This document shows positions 7,470-15,451 of a stretch of DNA of 64,000 bases, piece after piece; positions within the stretch are counted from its first letter, which is position 1; every line of letters starts with the position of its first letter. The translations under genes were made by a program, and so were the position numbers. The stretch lies in contig NZ_BDBL01000014.1 of the NCBI RefSeq assembly GCF_001612965.1, positions 62,001-126,000 of the forward strand. The letters run 5' to 3'. The notes under the pieces are model-generated. The model did no database searches. It had not been told where the DNA came from and worked only from the letters and a program-made list of their open reading frames with translations. This DNA is from Nocardia kruczakiae NBRC 101016 (GTDB taxonomy: Bacteria; Actinomycetota; Actinomycetes; Mycobacteriales; Mycobacteriaceae).

Positions 7470-8003
7470 GTGCGCAGGCTCGATGGCGAGGTGCATGTGC
7501 ACTACAGCCAGATCTACGTGGAGAGCGACCCCGAGAGCTTCGGCCCGGACCTGCAGGAAGCGTTCGCCGGGCAGAGCGCAGGACTGTGCGGTGCTGCGAT
7601 ACCCGGCGCTTTGTGGCTGATGACCGGGCTGCATACCGGCAACGTCGGCTTCACCGCCGAAGTGCGCGGCCAGGCTCCACCGCTCGATCCGGCATGGGAG
7701 GACGTCGTCGAGGTCTCGTTCCGCCCGGTCTCGGCTCAGAGTTGTCTGATGCAGTGGGCAGGCGAGGCTTCCTGGGAACTGGACTTGGAGGAGATCGACT
7801 ACCGGGTGCGGTACTGCGCGCAGGGTATGGACCGGGCGCACCAGAAGGACACCAGACTCGATGACGAGCCCCTGCTGGACCGGTACCTTCTGCAGTTCTG
7901 GCCCGCTCCGCCCGAGCCGGACCGAGTGGTGCGGCAGACCGCGGCGATCGCGGCTTATTGGCACGACTATGCCCGCAGCCAACCGTCTCCCACACCGGAA
8001 TAA
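7470..8003 (+). CDS. Conserved actinobacterial hypothetical protein (177 aa)
   Basis: The GTG at 7470 follows GGGGAGC and gives a soluble 177-residue protein with alternating strand-like segments (VHVHYSQIYVES, ALWLMTGLHTGNVGFTAEV, VVEVSFRPVSAQSCLMQWAG). A Trp- and Pro-rich end includes LLQFWPAPPEPDRVVRQTA. I recognise the general type as a conserved hypothetical of actinobacteria but know no activity. No signal peptide or membrane span is present. It is convergent with the next gene, with only three bases between the stops. Confidence 0.75.
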   Translation: MRRLDGEVHVHYSQIYVESDPESFGPDLQEAFAGQSAGLCGAAIPGALWLMTGLHTGNVGFTAEVRGQAPPLDPAWEDVVEVSFRPVSAQSCLMQWAGEASWELDLEEIDYRVRYCAQGMDRAHQKDTRLDDEPLLDRYLLQFWPAPPEPDRVVRQTAAIAAYWHDYARSQPSPTPE

Positions 8004-8006
8004 CGT

Positions 8007-8651
8007 TCACGGCACCTCCCGTTGGCGTAGCGCGAGCACGCCGGGCCCGCTCAGGTCATCGAGATAGGCGGTGCGGCCGGCCATTGCCATGGTCAACGCG
8101 ATCGTCGTTCCGGTGACCAGGGGGCCGGTTCCGGCAGTGAACGGCCCGTCGGTCGCTTCGAGGCGGAGCCCGTCGATCCTGCTGCGGCTGGGAACCGCGA
8201 AGTCGCGGCGAGCGTAGAACTTCGCGACTTCGGTGGCCGCCTCGACAGACGGCTCGCGCAGTATTCCCAGCGGTCGCCGGATGTCCTGGGCGTGGACGAC
8301 CACCTCTCCGAGCCATGCCGCGGTATGTCCGGACGGGGCAATGGTGCTGGTGACGATTCTCCGGAACCGCTCCAAGGTCTCGGCTGGCGTTCTGCCGCGA
8401 TGCTCGGCCAGTCGTCGAGTGTTGTGTTCGTCGAAGTCGAAGCGCGCGCCGACGACACTGACCAGCCAGCGCAACCGGCCGATGCTCGCGGCCGCGGTCA
8501 GGTGCGCGACGACCTCCTCGACCGTCCAGCGACCGCACAGTGATTGCCGGGCCCACTGGTGATCGTCCAGCTCGGCGAGATCGTCCGCCAGAGCTGCCCG
8601 TTCGGCGTGGGCCATGGCCCAGAGAGCGTCGCGAGAGATGACATCCGACAC
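8007..8651 (-). CDS. Maleylpyruvate isomerase-type, mycothiol-dependent DinB-fold protein
   Basis: The GTG at 8651 is preceded by GGAGG at ideal distance and gives 214 residues. The N-terminal four-helix MDMPI/DinB domain shows QSLCGRWTVEEVVAHLTAAA, with the conserved metal-binding His in VAHL, and later GHTAAWLGEVVVHAQDIRRPLG, with the second His region. Family members are metal enzymes that use mycothiol for isomerisation or transferase reactions. A small C-terminal SCP2-like segment follows (FTAGTGPLVTG...). The substrate is unknown. An in-frame ATG at 8663 lies inside the ribosome-site region. Confidence 0.85.
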   Translation of the reverse strand: MSDVISRDALWAMAHAERAALADDLAELDDHQWARQSLCGRWTVEEVVAHLTAAASIGRLRWLVSVVGARFDFDEHNTRRLAEHRGRTPAETLERFRRIVTSTIAPSGHTAAWLGEVVVHAQDIRRPLGILREPSVEAATEVAKFYARRDFAVPSRSRIDGLRLEATDGPFTAGTGPLVTGTTIALTMAMAGRTAYLDDLSGPGVLALRQREVP

Positions 8652-8798
8652 CAAAACCTCCATTCGAGCCGGCCGGGCACACCGATGACGTAGCTGCACC
8701 GGCCATGGCACTGCCGCACCACATTCGTGGATCCACAGTGCAGACGACGCCGGTCCCGCGAATTCATCGGTCGCCGCTGGAACGCGGCCGAGACCGCG

Positions 8799-9650
8799 TC
8801 ACCGACCACCCATCCCCGACATCGCGATCCCACGCACGAACGATTTCTGTGCGAACGCGTAGATCACCAGCATCGGGGCCACCATCAGAATGGACGTCGC
8901 CATGAGGATCGGCCAGTTGGTTTCGTACTGTCCCTGTAGGCGCACCAATCCCAATGTGAGCGTGGAGATTTCGTCGCGCTGGATCATCACCAAGGGCCAC
9001 AGGAAATCGTTCCAGACCGTCACCCAGGTGAGTACGGCGAGCACCATCACCGCGGGCCGGGCGTGTGGCAGCAGCACCCGCCAGTACGTCTGCCAGATGG
9101 AGCACCCGTCGAGGATGGCCGCCTCCTCCAATTCGACCGGCAGGGTGATGAAGAACTGGCGCATCAGGTAGGTGCCGAACGCGCTGCCGAACAGGCCCGG
9201 CACGATCATGGCCAGAGGACTGTCCACCCAGCCGAAGGTGCGCATGAGGATGAACTGAGGGATGACGGTGACGGTCGTCGGCACCATCAGGGTGGCGAGG
9301 TAGGCGACGAACAGGACGTCGCGGCCCTTGAACGGCAAGCGGGCGAAGGCATATCCGGCCAGTGAACAGAAGAACACCTGGCCCGCCGTCACGCAGCCGG
9401 CGTAGAGCACGGTGTTGAAGAAGATCCGCCCGAACGGCATCAGGTCGAAGATGTCGCGGTAGTTCGACCACGCCAGGTGGGCCGGGACGATGCTGGTGTC
9501 GGAGATGTTGCCCTGTTTCTTCAGCGAACTCGACAGTGCCCACAGCAGCGGGAACAGTGCGCACCATGCCATCACGACGAGCGCCAGGTAGAGCAGTATG
9601 CCGCGCCCGGTACGGCGGAGGACGGCACGATTCGCGGTCGCTGTCGCCAC
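8799..9650 (-). CDS. Carbohydrate ABC transporter permease (MalG type)
   Basis: This 283-residue inner-membrane protein has six predicted spans. The cytoplasmic EAA loop EEAAILDGCSIWQTYWRVLLP (residues about 184-204) docks the ATPase. The GTG start directly follows the TAG of the other permease, so the genes are coupled. With the upstream permease and lipoprotein it forms a CUT1-type sugar importer. No ATP-binding gene is linked. In actinobacteria such importers often share a distant MsiK/UgpC-like ATPase, which I infer here. Confidence 0.93.
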   Translation of the reverse strand: MATATANRAVLRRTGRGILLYLALVVMAWCALFPLLWALSSSLKKQGNISDTSIVPAHLAWSNYRDIFDLMPFGRIFFNTVLYAGCVTAGQVFFCSLAGYAFARLPFKGRDVLFVAYLATLMVPTTVTVIPQFILMRTFGWVDSPLAMIVPGLFGSAFGTYLMRQFFITLPVELEEAAILDGCSIWQTYWRVLLPHARPAVMVLAVLTWVTVWNDFLWPLVMIQRDEISTLTLGLVRLQGQYETNWPILMATSILMVAPMLVIYAFAQKSFVRGIAMSGMGGR

Positions 9651-10568
9651 CTAGGCCTCGCTTTCGTAGGCGTTGCCGCGGGTGAATCGCAGTTGCAGCA
9701 GCGTCAGCACCAGCAGGATCGCGAAGATCACCCAGGCGAGGGCGCACGCGTAGCCGATGTCGTCGAAGGAGAAAGCGTTCTGGTACAGCATGATTCCGAG
9801 CACATAGGTGCCGGTTTCGGGACCGCCCTTACCGCCGGTGAGCACGTAGGCCTGATCGAATACCTGGAACGAGTTGATGAAGGTGATGACGAAGGAGAAC
9901 ACGAGCGCGGGCCGGATCAGCGGCACGGTGATCGAGCGGAACCGGCGCACCGCTCCGGCGCCGTCGATCCGGGCCGCCTCGTAGACATCGGTCGGGATGC
10001 CCTGCATCGCGGCGAGCAGCACGATGGTGGCGAAGGGAACGCTTTTCCACACGCTGACCAGGCACAATGAGAACATCGACCACGCGGGGTCGGTGAGCCA
10101 CGGGACCGGTCCGATGCCGATCCAGCCGAGGGCGGTGTTGAGTACACCGTAGTCGGTGCTGAAGGTGAGCCGCCACACCACCGCCATCGCGACCGTCGAG
10201 GCGACCAGCGGCATGAACATGATGCTGCGAAAGATGCCGATACCCTTCAGTTTCCGGTTCAGCGCCGCCGCGACGACGAGACCGATCACGATGGTGGGAA
10301 TCAGTGTGCCCGCGGTGAAGATCACCGTATTGCGCAGGGCCACCCAGAACAGCGGGTCGTGCGCGAAGAGCCGGCGGAAATTGTCGAAACCGATGAACGT
10401 CGGCGAACTGAACAGATCCCATCGGTGCAGGCTCAGATACAGCGTGAACACCAACGGGAAAGCCATGAACACCGCCACCGCGATCAGGTTGGGCGCGATG
10501 AACATTCGGCCCGCGGCAGCCTTGCGCCGGCGCAGCGCGGAACGTCGTGGTGTGCCGAGTGTCGTCAT
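9651..10568 (-). CDS. Carbohydrate ABC transporter permease (MalF type)
   Basis: The ATG at 10568 gives 305 residues (MTTLGTPRRSALRRRKAAAG...) with six predicted membrane spans. The EAA motif is YEAARIDGAGAVRRFRSITV (residues about 205-224). It pairs with the MalG-type permease to form the channel of a CUT1 importer. The frame stays open far upstream across the binding-protein gene region, but that part is a GC-bias artefact. The gene lies between the binding-protein gene and the second permease in the usual order. A direct repeat sits just upstream. Confidence 0.93.
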   Translation of the reverse strand: MTTLGTPRRSALRRRKAAAGRMFIAPNLIAVAVFMAFPLVFTLYLSLHRWDLFSSPTFIGFDNFRRLFAHDPLFWVALRNTVIFTAGTLIPTIVIGLVVAAALNRKLKGIGIFRSIMFMPLVASTVAMAVVWRLTFSTDYGVLNTALGWIGIGPVPWLTDPAWSMFSLCLVSVWKSVPFATIVLLAAMQGIPTDVYEAARIDGAGAVRRFRSITVPLIRPALVFSFVITFINSFQVFDQAYVLTGGKGGPETGTYVLGIMLYQNAFSFDDIGYACALAWVIFAILLVLTLLQLRFTRGNAYESEA

Positions 10569-10596
10569 AGCGGCACCCGGTCGGCACCCGCGAACT

Positions 10597-10691
10597 GCTG
10601 CGCGATTGTCGCTCACTGCGCCCGGTGATGTGCGGGACACCCGCGCCCGGTCGGCACAGCGAGCCGCTGCGCGATTGTCGCTCACTGCGCC
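10597..10691. repeat. 26-bp perfect direct repeat at the binding-protein/permease junction
   Basis: The same 26 bases (beginning GCTGCGCGATTGTCGCTCAC) occur at 10597-10622 and 10666-10691. A second matching block CCCGGTCGGCAC lies at 10576-10587 and 10646-10657. Together they form an imperfect tandem duplication with a period of 69-70 bases. The right copy includes the last codons and stop of the binding-protein gene, and the left copy is noncoding. Confidence 0.85.
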
Positions 10692-12004
10692 TCCAAGAGA
10701 TCGTTGATCTGTCCGGCGAGGCCCTGCTTGAACCACTCCGCGGAGGCGGCGCCGCGGAACACGTGGTCGTATCCCTGTTCGATGACCGCGTCGACGCGGG
10801 GCCACGCGGGCGTGACCGGCAGGTTGTTGGCGTGATCGCCGCCGTGGAACACCTCGAGGTTGTGCACTCTCTCGTGCGCCTGTGCGAACCCGTCGGAGGC
10901 GAGGGCCGATTTCAACGCGGGGACGAACAATCCCGACTTCGCGATGACCGCCTGACCGACGGGCCCGGTGGCGAATTTGACGAATTCCCAGGCCTGTTCC
11001 TTGCGCGGGCTGTCGGCCGCGATGGACAGGCCGGTGGTGCCGATATCGGAGCGAGCGGCGGTACCGCGCGGGCCGACCGGCAGCACCGTGACGTCGAAGT
11101 CGAGGTCTGGCTGAGCGGTGTAGGCGCTGTACATCCAGTGCCCGGACAACGCCATCGCGGCCTTGCCCTGGGCGAACATATCCGAGGACGAAAGCGATTG
11201 CTGGAATTCGATTTTCGGCATCACCCGGTGCCGGGTGGACAGGTCGGTGTAGAACTGGACGCCCTCGATGAAGGAGTCGTCGTCGATATTGGTGCGGCGG
11301 GGGTCGATGGACGGGGTGAACCATTCCACGCCGTTGTTCATGCCGAAACAACTGGCGGAGTAATAGACGGTCCAAGGATCCACGAATCCCCATTGGGTGA
11401 CGTCGCCGTCGCTGTCGCGTTTGGTCAGCGCCTGTGCGGCGTCGAGGAATTCGTCGAAACTCCAGGCGTCCTCCCAGCGCGCGGGCGGTGGTGGGAGCTT
11501 CGCGTCGGCGAAGAGTTTCTTGTTGTAGTACAGGAAGATTCCGGCCCACTGCTCGGGCAGCGCATGCTGCGCGTTCTTGTAACGGAAGGTGTTGTACAAC
11601 GCCGTCGAGCTGTCCTTCTTCAGCTCGGCCGCATACGCCGGGTCCTTGTCGAGGATCGTGTCGAGGTTTTCGAAGATGCCGCGTTCGGCGAGGAAGGAAT
11701 AGGACAGATCCCACGACATCAGCACGTCCGGACACTTGCCGCCCGCGCAGTAGGTGAGGATCTGGGTCTGCGGATCGGGGCCGGACATCTGAGTCCGGAT
11801 CTTGATGTCCGGATGCAGCTTGCGGAACTCGTCGATGATCGTCAGCCGGACCTTCGCCTCATCGGGTTTGGCCTGGAAGAAGAAGGTGAGCGCGTCGTCG
11901 TCGTGGTCACCGCAGCCGGTCATCGAGGAGGCGGCCGCTGCCGCCCCGGCCGCCGCCGCACCGCGCAGAAGTGTGCGCCGGTCGAACCTCCGAGACGATG
12001 CCAC
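10682..12004 (-). CDS. ABC transporter extracellular sugar-binding lipoprotein
   Basis: Starting at the GTG at 12004 (preceded by GGGGG), the 440-residue product begins with a twin-arginine-like signal (RRFDRRTLLRG). An Ala-rich core and the lipobox SMTGC follow, with the lipid-modified Cys at residue 31. The rest is a family 1 solute-binding protein (DVLMSWDLSYSFLAERGIFENL; GKAAMALSGHWMYS; AWEFVKFATGPVGQAVIAKSG). It would deliver an oligosaccharide to the two permeases encoded downstream. Longer starts exist up to 12088 but place the signal too far inside. The substrate is not determinable. Confidence 0.92.
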   Translation of the reverse strand: MASSRRFDRRTLLRGAAAAGAAAAASSMTGCGDHDDDALTFFFQAKPDEAKVRLTIIDEFRKLHPDIKIRTQMSGPDPQTQILTYCAGGKCPDVLMSWDLSYSFLAERGIFENLDTILDKDPAYAAELKKDSSTALYNTFRYKNAQHALPEQWAGIFLYYNKKLFADAKLPPPPARWEDAWSFDEFLDAAQALTKRDSDGDVTQWGFVDPWTVYYSASCFGMNNGVEWFTPSIDPRRTNIDDDSFIEGVQFYTDLSTRHRVMPKIEFQQSLSSSDMFAQGKAAMALSGHWMYSAYTAQPDLDFDVTVLPVGPRGTAARSDIGTTGLSIAADSPRKEQAWEFVKFATGPVGQAVIAKSGLFVPALKSALASDGFAQAHERVHNLEVFHGGDHANNLPVTPAWPRVDAVIEQGYDHVFRGAASAEWFKQGLAGQINDLLEAQ

Positions 12005-12228
12005 CCACGCCCCCGTTCGGCTACAGCAAGCGAATTTCTTTGCAGACGAACGTAATACCGCAGGGGCCCATCCGTCCGGAAAACACACCGGAGACCGGTC
12101 GAACGCACCTCTGTCTCACCGAGTCGGACCAGCGCGGATATCGGACCTGCTGGTCATGAACTGGTCCACCCCCTCGATGCCCGCGCGCGGCATACTGGAG
12201 ATACAGCGCCGACTTCGGGAGTATCGAG

Positions 12229-12612
12229 ATGGCAACCAACGGGCCCTTCGGGATCGATCCGGAAGAATTCGAGCGCGCCTTGCGCGAGGCCGAAATCGAG
12301 GTTCGCGACCTGCTCGGAAAGGCCGCCGGATACCTCGACCGCACCACCGTGAATTCGCTGACGTCGCTGTTCGGTCAGTTCGTTCAGCCGGACCGCACGC
12401 GAGCGCCGGAACCGGACGACGCGACGACCGGGGAGACCGGCAGCGGCGTGTGGGCCGTCTACAGCGTCGACGACAGCGGCGAGGCCCGGGTCGAGCAGGT
12501 ATTCCCGACCGAGCTCGAGGCGTTGCGCGCGCACCGCGACAACACCGACGAACGCCGTAAGGTGCGATTCCTGCCCTACGGCGTCCCCGCCAGCGTGCTC
12601 GACCAGACCTGA
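12229..12612 (+). CDS. Hypothetical soluble protein (127 aa)
   Basis: The ATG at 12229 follows GGGAG at good distance. The N-terminal half is helical and acidic (DPEEFERALREAEIEVRDLL), a linker holds a TTGETGSG stretch, and the C-terminal half reads GVWAVYSVDDSGEARVEQVF then TELEALRAHRDNT and VRFLPYGV. The second half resembles small domains that many actinobacterial proteins use for data-like beta-alpha units, but I cannot name the family. It is monocistronic and convergent with the SRPBCC gene. Confidence 0.65.
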   Translation: MATNGPFGIDPEEFERALREAEIEVRDLLGKAAGYLDRTTVNSLTSLFGQFVQPDRTRAPEPDDATTGETGSGVWAVYSVDDSGEARVEQVFPTELEALRAHRDNTDERRKVRFLPYGVPASVLDQT

Positions 12613-12656
12613 GGGCGGTTGCCTGAGCAGCATTGCCCGATGTCAGCGCTGGTTGC

Positions 12657-13139
12657 TCAGTGCGGCGTCGCTGCCACATTCTCGTTCGCCAGGGCGAGGG
12701 CTTGGGGGTCCTCATCGGGTTGGCCGGTGCCGGTGGCGATCAGGTCGTGCAGGCTCGTGCCGATGTAGAACGACCAGCCCTTGCGGCAGGCGTCGAAGCA
12801 TTCGAAGGCGGGCGTGAGACCGACGTGCGTGAAGCGGAGTTCGGTGCGGCGGGTGATCTCGAAACGAATCGTGGTGCCGTTCCATTCGGTTCGGTCGTCG
12901 ACGAGGGTGAGCCGGGCATCGAGGACGCGCCAGACGACGCGTTCGCAGGGGATGACCTCGGTGACCTCGATGGTGGCGCGATGTATGCCCGGGACCTCGT
13001 ACGTGAAGACGTCTCCGGGCTTTTCGCTGCGTCCGGTGAGAGTTCTCGACCACCAGCCACGCACGTCGCGCACGGCGTCGAAGACGGTTTCGGGGGTCCG
13101 GTCGACGGCGAAGGTCGTCGAGAAATGCTGGTCGGTCAT
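12657..13139 (-). CDS. SRPBCC (AHSA1-like) domain protein
   Basis: This 160-residue protein has the START/Bet v 1-like AHSA1 pattern: TTFAVDRTPETVFDAVRDVRGWW at the N-terminus, VWRVLDARLTLVDDRTEWNG in the middle, and CRKGWSFYIGTSLHDLI in the long C-terminal helix. Such proteins bind a hydrophobic ligand in the central cavity. The ATG at 13139 has GGGAG upstream. It is divergent from the ArsR gene. An ArsR-type operator (13178-13193) lies 39 bases before its start, so joint control is likely. Confidence 0.88.
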   Translation of the reverse strand: MTDQHFSTTFAVDRTPETVFDAVRDVRGWWSRTLTGRSEKPGDVFTYEVPGIHRATIEVTEVIPCERVVWRVLDARLTLVDDRTEWNGTTIRFEITRRTELRFTHVGLTPAFECFDACRKGWSFYIGTSLHDLIATGTGQPDEDPQALALANENVAATPH

Positions 13140-13177
13140 GGGTTCTCCCGGAAGGATGGGTGAATCGGCCGTGATAT

Positions 13178-13193
13178 TCAACCGATGGGTTGA
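13178..13193. promoter_or_regulatory. ArsR-type operator, copy 1
   Basis: TCAACC-GATG-GGTTGA has perfect 6-base arms around a 4-base centre, between the divergent SRPBCC and ArsR genes. A second copy with the same arms lies 41 bases away (centre to centre), close to four helical turns. Binding by the ArsR protein is inferred. Confidence 0.7.
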
Positions 13194-13218
13194 CAGTAGG
13201 CGTCCGGAGGCGGGATAG

Positions 13219-13234
13219 TCAACCATGTGGTTGA
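13219..13234. promoter_or_regulatory. ArsR-type operator, copy 2, overlapping the arsR-like start codon
   Basis: TCAACC-ATGT-GGTTGA has the same arms as the site at 13178-13193. The GTG start of the ArsR gene (13227) lies inside it. Occupancy would block initiation of the regulator's own transcription or translation, which suggests negative autoregulation (inference). Confidence 0.7.
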
Positions 13235-13568
13235 GAATTCCTCGGAACAGCTCGACGTGGTGTTCCATGCGCTGTCGGACTCCACGCGCCGCTCGATGCT
13301 GCGCACCCTGGCGCGGCGCCAGTGCAGTGTGGGGGAGCTCGCGGCCCCGTTCGACATCTCACTCGCGGCCGCGTCCAAGCACATCAAGGTGCTCGAGCGG
13401 GCGGGGCTGGTGCGACGCAGCGTGCGCGGGCGCACACATCTGTGCCGGCTCGATCCGCGCCCGCTGCGAGAGTGTGCCGAATGGGTGAACTTCTACGAGC
13501 GCTTCTGGGGTGAGAGTCTCGACGCTCTGGAAGCCGCACTGCTACAGGAGGATCCGCGAGATGAGTGA
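13227..13568 (+). CDS. ArsR-family transcriptional repressor
   Basis: This 113-residue winged-helix protein reads LDVVFHALSDSTRRSMLRTL (about 9-28), the recognition region GELAAPFDISLAAASKHIKVLERAGLV (about 37-63) and the wing RRSVRGRTHLCRLDP. It has the pattern of the ArsR subgroup paired with SRPBCC genes. It lacks the metal-binding Cys box of arsenic sensors, so a small organic ligand is more likely. The GTG at 13227 is chosen because the alternative ATG two bases earlier is out of frame. Its stop overlaps the next gene. Confidence 0.9.
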   Translation: MVENSSEQLDVVFHALSDSTRRSMLRTLARRQCSVGELAAPFDISLAAASKHIKVLERAGLVRRSVRGRTHLCRLDPRPLRECAEWVNFYERFWGESLDALEAALLQEDPRDE

Positions 13569-13911
13569 CTACGGCGAGGTCGTCGAGCCGGGCACGGTCC
13601 GCATCGAACGATTACTGCCCGGACCGATCGAACGGGTGTGGGCCTACCTGACCGACGTCGACAAGCGCGCGACCTGGCTGGCCGGCGGCCTGCTCGAGCA
13701 GGTCGCCGACAAGGTCCGGCTGACCGTCACCCACCGCCGGATCCCGACTCGCGGCGAAATGCTCGATATCGCCACAGGCTGGCATACCCATCTGGACATC
13801 CTGCAAGCCAGACTCGCGACATCTCCACCCGATGCGTTCTGGCCGAAGTTCACTTCCCTCCGCGCGGAATACGAATCGCTGCTCCCTCCGGAATCGCCGG
13901 ATCGTGGCTGA
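13561..13911 (+). CDS. SRPBCC protein with an apparent internal deletion
   Basis: The ATG at 13561 overlaps the ArsR stop (ATGAGTGA). The product has 116 residues. The start (EPGTVRIERLLPGPIERVWA, then YLTDVDKRATWLAGG) and the end (VRLTVTHRRIPTRGEMLDIA, then GWHTHLDILQARL) match one SRPBCC family whose members, as I recall them, have about 160-170 residues. The central sheet region between TWLAGG and LLEQVADKV appears to be missing in frame. The protein probably cannot form a normal ligand cavity, so this may be a decaying gene that still has an open frame. Confidence 0.7.
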   Translation: MSDYGEVVEPGTVRIERLLPGPIERVWAYLTDVDKRATWLAGGLLEQVADKVRLTVTHRRIPTRGEMLDIATGWHTHLDILQARLATSPPDAFWPKFTSLRAEYESLLPPESPDRG

Positions 13912-13950
13912 TCTCGGCGACCGCGCGACACCGGGCACGAGGAGGAGGCC

Positions 13951-14697
13951 GTGACCCGACGAACGAGCCACCCCCGACTGTGCCATGAGGCCGTAACCAT
14001 CTTTGCCGCAACACATGTGGTGCGAGCGGACCGGTCGAGCGGTGGCGCACTGTCGAGCTGGTTTCGTACCGGCGCGCCCAGCGAGGAACTCAACGGCGTG
14101 CTCCGGGTGGGCGATGCGAGTCCGCACGAGATCGAGCGGTTGCGAACGCTGTTGGACGGAGTGCCCGCGAGCTGGCATGTCTGGCGAGACGTCGATTCGC
14201 CGGAGATTGCCGACCTTCTGCGCCGGAAGGGGTTGGCGCTGTTCGAGACCGAACCGCTGATGATGCTCGCCGATCCGGGCCGGATCACGCACGGGGAGGG
14301 CGAAGAGCCGGAGCGGATCGAGGCCGTGACCGATGATGCCGGCCTCGCCGAGTGGGCAGGTCTCTGGTCGGGTGCGACCGACACCGCTGCCCTCGTGGCC
14401 GGTCTGCGCCAAGGTATGGAGCGAGGCTCCACCCGCTACCTGCTCTGGCGTGAAGGCGGCGAGGTGCTCGGCTGTGCCGCGGTCGTGAGCTGCGCCGCGG
14501 GCGCATCGCTCGAACACATCGTGACCCGAGCCGATCGTCGTGGACAGGGCATCGGCAGCGCGCTCACGCGGCACGCCCTTGTCCTGGCGCTCGAAGCGGG
14601 TGCTCGCCGGGTCGTACTCACCGCCTCGCCGGACGGTGAAGGGATCTACCGACGCCTCGGCTTCGTCACCGTCGGGCATGTCGAGCGTTATGCGTGA
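13951..14697 (+). CDS. GNAT-family N-acetyltransferase
   Basis: This 248-residue protein has a divergent N-terminal half and a C-terminal GNAT domain. The acetyl-CoA pyrophosphate loop is ADRRGQGIGSALTRHAL (residues about 194-210), followed by ARRVVLTASPDGEGIYRRLGFVTVG, the usual strand-helix end. It should transfer an acetyl group from acetyl-CoA to an amine that cannot be predicted. The GTG start follows AGGAGG. It overlaps the downstream TetR frame (ATGCGTGA), suggesting they were once cotranscribed. Confidence 0.85.
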   Translation: MTRRTSHPRLCHEAVTIFAATHVVRADRSSGGALSSWFRTGAPSEELNGVLRVGDASPHEIERLRTLLDGVPASWHVWRDVDSPEIADLLRRKGLALFETEPLMMLADPGRITHGEGEEPERIEAVTDDAGLAEWAGLWSGATDTAALVAGLRQGMERGSTRYLLWREGGEVLGCAAVVSCAAGASLEHIVTRADRRGQGIGSALTRHALVLALEAGARRVVLTASPDGEGIYRRLGFVTVGHVERYA

Positions 14698-15283
14698 TCG
14701 GCGCTCCGCCGGGACCCGGGCCCGGGTGGCGCTGTTCATCGAGGGCGGGGTTCGGCTGCCGCGGAGAAGAGGTTCTCGGCCAGACCTCCGAGGAACCGGA
14801 GCAGGAACCGCTTCCACGGCGCGTACCGCTGCGCAGCGTGCCGAGCGAGTGCACGCCGTGTTGGCGGCGGCTCGTGCACTGCTCGCAACTGTCGACGTGA
14901 CATCGCTGTCGTTGGGGGCGATCTCGCGCGAAGCGAACTTGGCGAGCTCGAACATGTTGCGCTACTTCGGTTCTCGCGAAGCGTTGCTGCTCGACCTGAT
15001 GGACGTGGAGTACCGCGCGTGGACCCCGCATCTGGAAACAACACTGCGAGAGCATCGCGGACCACTCGACGTCGATCAGGTGGCGGCGATCGTCGCCGGC
15101 GAGCTCGCCGAGCGCCCGATCCTCACGCGGCTCATCGCCGCCTCGGTGGAATTGCTGCAGTACCCGATGCCGCAGGCGGCATGCGAGCGGTGCCGCGAGC
15201 AGGGACGTCACGACCAGGCCGAGCTGGCGCGCATCCTCACCGCCGCCCTCGGCGTCGAACTACGCGCCCGCGACCAGGCATAG
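14690..15283 (+). CDS. TetR-family regulator, cut short by an in-frame amber codon
   Basis: The helix-turn-helix domain is clear: RVHAVLAAARALLATVDVTS followed by LGAISREANLASSNMLRYFG and SREALLLDLMDVEY. The ligand domain continues to RARDQA and then meets TAG at 15281-15283. Family-like sequence resumes in the same frame right after the stop (LVAGFHAVVTAVSAWSNQP), so the gene was once longer by about 55 codons. The start at 14690 overlaps the GNAT stop. A start nearer TARTAAQRAER is possible. DNA binding may survive, but dimerisation is probably impaired. Confidence 0.65.
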   Translation: MRDRRSAGTRARVALFIEGGVRLPRRRGSRPDLRGTGAGTASTARTAAQRAERVHAVLAAARALLATVDVTSLSLGAISREANLASSNMLRYFGSREALLLDLMDVEYRAWTPHLETTLREHRGPLDVDQVAAIVAGELAERPILTRLIAASVELLQYPMPQAACERCREQGRHDQAELARILTAALGVELRARDQA

Positions 15284-15451
15284 CTGGTCGCGGGATTCCA
15301 CGCCGTCGTCACCGCGGTGTCGGCATGGTCGAACCAGCCGACGTTCCCCGTCGAGACGACCGGCGCGGTCCGTGAATTGCTGGCCATCCAACTACAGGGC
15401 CTGATCTGCCGTTGCGCGCGTGGGCATGACGCCCACGATCGCCGTCGATGA
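15284..15451 (+). pseudogene. Orphaned 3' part of the TetR gene
   Basis: Reading on in the TetR frame after the TAG gives LVAGFHAVVTAVSAWSNQPT then GAVRELLAIQLQGLICR and a TGA at 15449-15451. The FHAVV segment is typical of helix 8-9 in TetR C-terminal domains, and no start codon lies nearby. The remaining bases to 15644 contain no gene that I can see, only a GGCCGGA-GTCCGGCC-like hairpin near 15586-15601 and the promoter region of the glycan operon. Confidence 0.55.

Noticed and set aside
10569..11735. An N-terminal extension of the MalF-type permease through the binding-protein gene
   Set aside because: The extension is out of frame with, and on the same strand as, a convincing binding-protein gene. 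The permease start at 10568 fits the family.
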